Shown: piece by piece, positions 45,761 through 52,500 of the stretch
How positions within the stretch are numbered: the first letter of the stretch is position 1
Layout: the number at the start of each line of letters is the position of its first letter
NCBI GenBank assembly: GCA_009760855.2
Contig: WPIO01000048.1
Span: forward strand, 1 to 52,500
Direction of reading: 5' to 3'
From: Cristatella mucedo
Taxonomy: Eukaryota > Bryozoa > Phylactolaemata > Cristatellidae
DNA: 52,500 nucleotides
Made by a program: the position numbers and the translations under genes
The notes under the pieces: generated by a model
Databases searched by the model: none
What the model was told of the DNA's origin: nothing
Seen by the model: the letters and a program-made list of their open reading frames with translations, nothing else

Positions 45761-46774
45761 TAAAGACAGTGAGAGCGCGAGAAAGAGGGAGATTGTGAGG
45801 CACGGAGTGACTGACGGAGAATAATAGAGGAGGGAGAGAGAGAGAGATAGAAAGAAAGGAAATGTATGTAGTTACGCAGCCCACTGAGAGAGCTCCATTC
45901 AAGCGTACAAGGCCCACAGTCAACAGTCCAACCACCACTACCTGCCGAACCTCTTGAACGCAGATCATCACCTTGTTTCTGCCGCCACTATGTGCGCCCT
46001 AATTTGTGTCACTCGTGGAATTGTGACTGTGCGTCCGGCGATGCACTCCTTTGAGGAGCCTAACACATAAACGACTCCGCCCTATCACTTGAGCCGTTGC
46101 GAACACGCGCGGAATTAAAGTGGCCCAAATTACGTCCCGTCGCGTGGCGTTCTCTCCAAGGTGCGAGAAAAGAGAGCTCTCTGTTGTGGGTATTTGTGAG
46201 CACCGCGCTGTCATTCGCTGTCAGTGCGCGCGAGCGCTCGACCCGATTAAGGAGCTGCCGTGCTTGCTCTGCAGCACGTGGGGTCACACTGCAGGTACGA
46301 GTCTGCGGCAAGATGTCAAGACCAGCAAGCTTATCAATCGGTATAGTACTACTACATGGTACTACATATTGTACTACTGCGCAGTACTGCGATGCAACGC
46401 CAAGACTCCGCGGACGGAATCGGTAGATGCTTCGCCCATAGTGAGTGGTTTCGACTTTTCGGCAACCGTCCACCTTTTTCCGAGGTAGTGCATGGCCGCC
46501 AGCGTCCGCGACTGTGGTTAATCTCGGTGCAGACTGCCCTTGAGCCGAAACCCTAAAGCCACAACCATAAACTCAATCGACACGCACCGAGTGTTCCCTA
46601 ACGAGATGTCACAAATCCTGGCCGAAAGGAGCACTGCAGTCGTCATGCCGAGTTATTACCCAAAAGTCGCCAAGTACAGCGAGTCGTCAGACCCTGGCTT
46701 TCGGGTTCGAAGGACCGCTGAGAATAAGCGATCGCCGAAAATCGCACTGTCCCGCTTGCTGCTGGGCACCCGTG
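45761..46774. other. Unassigned sequence
   Basis: GA-rich remnants at about 45770-45860, then ordinary DNA. Overlapping frames at 46060-46490 have no recognised motif. Confidence 0.4.
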
Positions 46775-47175
46775 ATGTAACGTATCTCCGTCTGTAACTC
46801 CACAAAGCCATACTAAACTATGTGGGTGTACCATACTAGACTGTGGAAGCGAGTTCCACAGTCTAGGACCGGCAGAACTAAAGCATCTGTCGCCAGCTGC
46901 CTTAAAGTGGAGGAATGGAACTGCTAATTTATTGTCCATACAGGACCTGAGGGCATGAGGAGGCTGAAACTGGTGCAGCAGTTCAGCTATGTATGGAGGA
47001 GCCAATCCGTGGAGGGCCTTGTGAGTCAGCATACGAACTTCGCTCTGTATCCGTTGATCAACAGGCAGCCATCCCAGCTCTTTTAGCAAAGGAGACACAT
47101 AGTAAAGCCTCTGGGACTTGAAAACTAGCCATGCAGCCATATTCTTAGCTATTTGCAGTTGCTGTTTCTGAGAGG
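46775..47175 (-). mobile_element. LINE A 3' part, antisense
   Basis: The minus strand from 47140 encodes a nearly continuous RT C-terminus: AAWLVFKSQ, LLKELGWLPVDQRIQSEV, KALHGLAPPYIAELLHQFQP and SAGPRLWNSLPQ. This is the best-preserved LINE A coding segment. The 3' UTR is much shortened and ends in the tttgtggagttacagacgga terminus near 46776. Confidence 0.85.
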
Positions 47176-47187
47176 TTAGGGGCGGTG

Positions 47188-47219
47188 TGCACGGCGGCGG
47201 CGGCCGCCGCCGCCGTGCA
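47188..47219. repeat. 32-bp perfect GC palindrome
   Basis: Bases 47188-47203 and 47204-47219 are exact reverse complements (tgcac plus GGC triplets, then GCC triplets plus gtgca). It lies just beyond the LINE A truncation point. Confidence 0.95.
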
Positions 47220-48384
47220 GAGCCACCCAGTCAGCCGTCAGCGCGTGACGTGGCGGTGCACCGTTTCCAGCGGTCGTCACCGCGGCCGCACCCGCTATCC
47301 AGGAAAGACGGAGTGGTCTCACTTAGCAGGGGCGAGTCTTCGGTGACAATCTCGCAAAGCTTTTGCTCAGCTCGCTGTCGCTCTCGGATCGAAGGGCGCA
47401 CTCCGCCTACTGCTGTAGTCGCCGCCGCCAGCTCGATGGCGGAAGGAAGGAAAGAGTAGCCTTGATCAGGAAGAAGAAAGGAAGAAAGAAAGGAAGGAAA
47501 GGAAGGCAACAGTAGCTTTGAGATTTCCTGCTCAAAGGCCTCGCAGCAGCTCGCTGAGTCAAAACTAAACGTCACGTCTCGACTTCTGCAATTCACGGCT
47601 TTTAATTAGACGTGAATTGTGAATTAGACGTGAATTTTAATGAATATTTTATTAAATTATTTCCACTAAATTTAAATTTAAGTTAATTAAAGGAATTTAA
47701 AATTAACAATAAATTATTTAAAATTATTTAATTAAAATAATATGAATAATAATAGACGTGCAATCCATATAGTAATATAATATAATAATAGTAATAATAA
47801 TAATATAATGATAAGCTAATAATTCACGTTCACGTCCATTGTAGAGCACCCGACTCGGACGTTTCATAGTAGAGCCGCGACAGATGGCTCTTCATAACTT
47901 ACTGTCTATTGGTGGCATCGGCGTCACGTGCCGAGTGTCAGCCTCGGTGGCTCCGACTTGATGCCGTTCTTTCCTACTCGGAGAACTCGGTTCTCTGTAG
48001 CCAGTCCCTTTTTATGACGGTGTGCTTTTGTGTCTCGGCTGTCCCAGAGAGACAAAGAAGACGAGGAAACGACGGGAGAGTCGCCTCGGAGGAATAGCAT
48101 CTATGAATCAAGTCTCCAATTGATCCCTTCAAGCCGTAGTCGTGTCGTACGTCACGGGCACTGAGCAACATTTGGACTTTGGTGTGGCTCTCTCCGAAGA
48201 GCGGTCCTTAATGAGCCGGAAGTGCAGTGGTTCTAGCTTTGTAGAAGTGCAGCTTCGAGGAGCCAGGATGAACTTTTTATGAATAGGCACCGTTAGCTAG
48301 GGCTAGACGCGATTCCGACAGCCACGATAAGAACGGAAGGACGAATGAGGATGGATAAAAAAGGACGAATCACAGGGGGGACTA
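47220..48384. other. Unassigned; includes an AT-rich block at about 47600-47840
   Basis: GC-rich up to 47450, an AAGGA-rich stretch at 47470-47510, then about 230 bases of very AT-rich DNA flanked by gacgtgaa-type repeats in opposite orientation (47620-47637 and 47823-47838). No gene is recognised. Confidence 0.45.
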
Positions 48385-49150
48385 CTACTAAATGCTGCCA
48401 TAAATAGGTGCATTTTAAATTTCTGTTCGCAAGTTGTCAAGACAGGGGATGTCGTGACGCAAGTCGGGAGGGAGTTCCAGGCTTGGGAGCATGCAAACTA
48501 AGTTCATGGTCTCCAAGGGACTTGAGGCTTGTGCGAAGTATAACTAAACAGTTTCCGAAAAGCAGGTGTCACGATGCTTGGCTCGGTGGGGGAGTAAATA
48601 TGATAGGTAGGCTGGAGCCAAAGAAATGAAGGGACCTATAGGTGAGCGACAAAACCTCGAAGTCGATCCGTTGCTTGACTGGTAGCCAGTGCTGGCCGGC
48701 GAGAAGTGGTGTGATTTGGCAACTGCAACGCTCACGGCAGACAAGCCTGGCTGCAGAGTTTTGCACCAGCTGTAAGTGCCTGATTGCACATGCCGGTAGG
48801 CCAGCAAACAGTGAGCTACAGAAGTCAAGACGGGATGTCACAAATGCATGGACCAACTTAGATGTGGTATCTCTAACTAAGCAAGCCCAAATTTTAACAA
48901 TGTCATGTAAATAAAAAAATTAATAAGTCCTAGCTGCTTAAGTAGCCTCTTTTTGTATAGCGACAGAAGAGCCTTGACGGCTATCACTGCCGCTTGCAGT
49001 GGCGATAAAGGATCGCCCACCACAGGAATCGAGCCCACGACCTCGGAACCGGGGTCATTTAGGCAACCGCCTTACTTAGTGTGCCATCACTGCTCACCGT
49101 AGCTGAAAGCAAGCAGACTTTAATGTGGAGCTGATATGGCTGTTCACTAT
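48385..49150 (-). mobile_element. LINE B coding fragment, antisense, interrupted by a SINE
   Basis: The minus strand from 48856 encodes MVHAFVTSRLDFCSSLFAGL, then QLVQNSAARLVCRE, ITPLLAGQHWLPVKQRIDF and LTYRSLHF. It reads downstream to the FMAAFS-like end near 48400 and lacks the 3' tail. The SINE at 48910-49097 splits it, and LINE sequence resumes at 49098-49150. Confidence 0.85.
48910..49097 (-). mobile_element. tRNA-derived SINE inserted in LINE B
   Basis: Antisense copy of the 4408 family: an A-rich end, agctgcttaagtagcctctt, the central hairpin, a diverged B box (reverse complement ggctcgattcc) and a gtgagcagtgatggcac start. Comparison with 28863-28880 shows the LINE flanks join at gta/gctgaaa. 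Any duplication is very short (gta). Confidence 0.87.
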
Positions 49151-49829
49151 TCGGCTATTTGGGATACATTTTATTAAAATTATATTGTGATAATTATATT
49201 GTGGTAAATTATTATAAATTTATTATACTATTTATTCGGCTACTTTGTGATAAAATCAACTAAAATGCTCTTCTAAGGCACCTGTACAGTTACAATTTTA
49301 CAGGAGTACTACTCTAGATCGATAGCAGTTTCCCTAAACTTCCGTAATCTAGCGGCATAAGGTGTGCTGCATTTGGAAATCTGGCGTCCGCATAGTGCCT
49401 AACTGCAGAACCGATGAATTTCGTAACGTCGTTGTCCTGACCACTGAAACAAGTTAATGCCGATTAACAGCCACACCACTTGTCCTTTAGGCATTAGGTA
49501 GTAGAAAAAAATACTTTGTACCCGAGCAGAACAATAAATTAAAATATATTGCTTAGCCATAGATTTAACCAAGTCCCTAGCTAACTCAGTTGACCCATGC
49601 GTATCTGCTACAGAACAACTAGTACGCAAGTACCGCTCCATGTTTTGTGCGTAATCGAACCTACTCATTGGTCGGCAACGTCTAGTCTCCCCAATGGTTA
49701 GCTTTTGTTAGGACACCGCTATTGTGCCAAGAAGAAATTGAAATATAGCTCCTCCGAGCATGCTAATGTCACCGCTGCCGTATACCGTATTTGTTCGAGC
49801 TACGAGGCACGCGACAGCGAGGGATAGCA
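49151..49829. other. Unassigned AT-rich sequence
   Basis: ATTATA-rich at 49170-49240, otherwise ordinary DNA with short frames only. Confidence 0.4.
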
Positions 49830-50905
49830 AAGTCAGTAGGGCAAGTGCAGTGCAGCAATGTCGGCGCGCGGCCGTCGTACTCTCCCGTTAAATTGCACTC
49901 TCCCGGCAATCGCGTACACCGAGTGAGCGGTAATTGGCTGGCACAGTGGCGACACATTTACGCACCGGGACATACATTTTATTGAGTGACCATACTCGAT
50001 ACTACCGAACGGAGCCGCGCGCGCCAACGAATCTCGAGCCGCTGTGTTTGTAGGGTGGGGGCAATTTCGGCAGTTCAATCGCTCAGGGACTCTCTGGCGT
50101 TGGCGTCACGCATCGCGCCGCTTCAGGCGAGTGCACGTCCGCCTCCCTGCGCATCCGATCCCTCGACAGGAGCATCTCGAGACGCCACCGGTCAGAGGCT
50201 CAGGGTGCGTTCGACCGCCGCTGCAGAGAGAGCTACCTCGTGACTCCGAGCGAGCGCTTTCGGGCGTGTAGTGTTTCGCGAGACGCTGGGCGCTATAACG
50301 CCGGAGGCGAGTGCGCATCGTGACGTCCAGCTCGCACGCTCGTGCGTCAGGACCGCGGCAGTCGTACTCACTCGCCGCATTTCTCCCGGCTGTTGATGAC
50401 TTCGCTGAGCTCGATTTAGAAAGCGACGACGGCAGCAGCAGCAACGTCAGTGAGCGCCGAAGCCGACGCTCAGGGCGGAGCCATCAATTTCGCCCGCTCG
50501 CCGCCGCTCCACCTCCACCGCTATGCGGCCGTTAAAAAATTACGCAGATGCCGGGCGTCGTACTTGTTTGGCTAGGCGGAGCGCTACGCCGGGCGCCGAG
50601 CAACGGGCCCACGAACACTCGCTCCGTATCCGCCGTCCGCATGCGAGCCCGAAGGACAGCTGCGGCGATCGCAGCCGCCTCGGTGGCTATCCCACCATGC
50701 CGCCGTCGCCGCAGCATCGCTCGGCGATTTCGGAGCTCGAGGCGCGAGCTCAGCCAGCATCATCTAACAGAGCCGTCGCTACGATCGTGGGGGCTCGGTC
50801 CGCCCTCTCGCTCGAGGGGCCACAACCCTGGCGGCCTAGTGGCGGCTCGCCGGATCACTTAGACACTCGGGGCCGAATTGGTTTCCTGCCGCGGCCGCTC
50901 GTACA
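49830..50905. other. CpG island, no confirmed gene
   Basis: CpG-rich sequence. One + frame from 50299 contains an acidic stretch DDFAELDLESDDGSSSNVSE (about 50392-50450) that looks protein-like, but it has no ATG and no recognised domain. Possible donor gtgagc occurs near 50449. Confidence 0.4.
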
Positions 50906-51677
50906 ACAATTCTCTCTCTCCATCTCTCTTCCTCTCTATCTCTATCTCTGTCTGTCTATCAGTCTCTCGCTCTTTCTCTCTCTCTCTCTCGCTCTCTCTC
51001 TCTCTCACTCTCTCTATGTCTCTGGCTCTGTCAGTCTCTGTCTCCATCTCTCTCTCCCTCTGTTTGTCCGTCTGTTTTTCTGTCGGTCTATTCTCTCTTT
51101 CTCTCTCTCGCTCTCGCTCTCTCTTTCTCCCCATTTCTCTGTCTCCCTCTCTGTCTCTCTCTGTGTCTCTCTCGGTCTCTCTCTCTGTCTTTCTCTCTCT
51201 CTCCCATCATCTCTGTTTCTCTCTTTGTCTCTCTGTCTCTCTCCGTATCTCTCTGCGTCTCTCTGTCTCTCTCTTTCTGTGTTTCTCTCTCTCTCTCCCT
51301 CCATCTCTGTTTCCCCCTCTGTCTCTCTTTGTCTCCCTCTCTCTCTCTCTCTTTCTCTCTGTCTGTCTGTCTGTCTCTCTCTCCGTCTTTCTCTCTCTCC
51401 CTACATCTCTGTTTCTCTCTCTGTCTCTCTCCCTCTGCCTCTGTCTGCCTCTCTCTCTCGCTCTCTCTTGCTCCTTCTCTCTCTCTCCCTCCATCTCTCT
51501 CTCTCCCTCCATCTCTCTCTCCCTCCATCTCTCTCTCCCTCCATCTCTCTCTCCCTCCATCCCTCTGTCTGTATGTCTGTCTGTCTCTCTCTCTCTGTGT
51601 CTCTCTCTCTGTCTATCTGTCTGTCTGTCTGTCTGCCTCTCTCTCTCGCTCTCGCTCTCTCTCTCTCTCTCTCCCTC

Positions 51678-51770
<93 letters not shown>
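50906..51770. repeat. CT-rich microsatellite block
   Basis: About 860 bases of imperfect (CT)n with GTCT, TCCCTC and TTTCTC units. A ccatctctctctccct unit repeats every 16-20 bases at about 51489-51565. Pure (CT)n occupies about 51690-51770. The 389-432-codon Ser-Leu frames are artefacts. Confidence 0.95.
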
Positions 51771-51771
<1 letters not shown>

Positions 51772-52050
51772 GCGGGGAGGCGGCTCCAAGGCGATCGATT
51801 GCAGCACACTCCCACGCCTAACTCTGCCGGTTTAGGACCGTGCCCCCCCCCCCTTGAAGGCTGCGCTCGCCACCAGCCGGTGGCTCGTCACCACGGTGCA
51901 GGTGCCATGGCGAGGCCCACAGCACCTTTCTTTTACGGGCGGGGCGTATCTCTCGCGACGGACGTCAGTCCTGTGTGGCGCCATCCGCTCGAGATCGAAG
52001 CTGGTGCACGCCAACTTGGCCAACGTACGCATAATGCTGGCAACTAGAGA
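51771..52050. other. Unassigned GC-rich spacer
   Basis: Short GC-rich segment with a C10 run near 51844. No gene is recognised. Confidence 0.4.
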
Positions 52051-52052
52051 GG

Positions 52053-52053
52053 C

Positions 52054-52124
<71 letters not shown>

Positions 52125-52127
52125 AAT
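52053..52127. repeat. (GA)n microsatellite
   Basis: Nearly pure (GA)n. Confidence 0.95.
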
Positions 52128-52174
52128 GGGTTTCTGGAAAAGAATGCCTGATTATAATTATAAAGTGAAATTGT

Positions 52175-52210
52175 GCTCACCATTGCCAATAATTGTTGGT
52201 AATGGTGAGC
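52175..52210. repeat. 15-bp inverted repeat, one mismatch
   Basis: gctcaccattgccaa at 52175-52189 pairs with ttggtaatggtgagc at 52196-52210 except for one G/T position; the loop is 6 bases. Confidence 0.85.
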
Positions 52211-52311
52211 CAAGTTTTACTTTTGATGTGCTTAGCTTAAGTCTTCTCAATCACCTGCAGCAGAAAAGCCCTGCGACTTTATGAAAGAGGTCGGCTGATA
52301 TAATAGCCCCA

Positions 52312-52432
52312 TCCATTTATATAGCGGCAGAGGACCCTTCATGGCTATTACTGCAGCTTCCACTGGACAACAAAGGATCGCCCACTGCAGGACTCAAACC
52401 CGGCCGTAGCGAGCGAGCTTCTTACCTACCAG
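52312..52432 (-). mobile_element. Degenerate tRNA-derived SINE, antisense
   Basis: The reverse complement shows a B box ggtttgagtcc, then cagtgggcgatcctttgttg, a decayed central hairpin and a ctctgccgctatataaa-like end. It is clearly older than the other copies. Confidence 0.7.
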
Positions 52433-52444
52433 GCTAAAAGCTAA

Positions 52445-52500
52445 AAGCTGATTAGCTGATTTAAACCCCTCATTTGCATAGCGTAGGCAGAAGAGCCTTA
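52445..52500 (-). mobile_element. SINE 3' end, antisense, cut by the window edge
   Basis: agctgatttaaacccctcat, then gcatagcg and ggcagaagagcctta match the 3' third of the SINE in reverse. The remainder lies outside the window. Confidence 0.6.

Noticed and set aside
50523-52047. Frames of 389 and 432 codons in the CT-rich block
   Set aside because: Ser-Leu repeats from (CT)n; no start context or domain.

Overview
This window is nuclear DNA from an animal with a large, repeat-rich genome, most likely an invertebrate. The evidence is one spliced Polycomb-type gene with GT-AG introns, CpG-dense islands separated by microsatellite-rich sequence, L2-like non-LTR retrotransposons ending in an (ATT)n tail, and a tRNA-derived SINE family. 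A degenerate multicopy protein fragment at 22940-23300 resembles one I know mainly from arthropods and other invertebrates. I cannot name the phylum with confidence. Nothing looks bacterial, organellar or viral.

The one gene I can support fully is a Polycomb/CBX homolog on the + strand at 36131-39773. It has four coding exons, a predicted 256-residue protein, an N-terminal chromodomain with an intact aromatic cage and a C-terminal Polycomb (Pc) box. A TATA-less GC-rich promoter with two CCAAT boxes lies upstream. An ATTAAA signal followed by a GT-rich tract lies downstream, near 40035-40100. Exon sizes of 44 and 66 nt inside the chromodomain match, as I recall them, those of vertebrate CBX2/4/6/7/8.

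Layout. 1-1170: unassigned sequence ending in an L2-type tail. 1480-1985: small GC island. 2000-3715: giant polypurine tract. 4186-6310: nested transposons (LINE A, with a SINE and LINE B inserted). 6320-8130: CpG island, then duplicated blocks and a SINE with target-site duplication up to 9700. 10000-11750: GC-rich, with a CRE-like site and a 12-bp array. 11760-14930: microsatellites, including two abutting 10-bp arrays. 14932-17810: a 109-bp repeat twice, a GC island, a long TA palindrome and LINE B pieces. 18280-19375: LINE debris, a SINE and GA tracts. 19540-20640: GC island. 20640-22150 and 23500-25580: AT-richer sequence with no gene recognised. 25840-28000: large CpG island. 28003-31150: the most complete LINE, antisense. 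31830-35467: TA tract, CpG islands, tandem repeats and three 93-bp cores in GA sequence. 35470-40100: the Polycomb gene and its island. 40100-42100: GC-rich sequence with a LINE B end. 42279-52500: mostly unassigned sequence with SINEs, LINE fragments, two long microsatellite blocks and one more CpG island (49830-50900).

The genes do not form a visible pathway. The window is one chromatin-regulator gene within decayed retroelements and unusual simple-sequence DNA. Many long open frames here are artefacts of GA, CT, TA, TG and GGC repeats and were left out.
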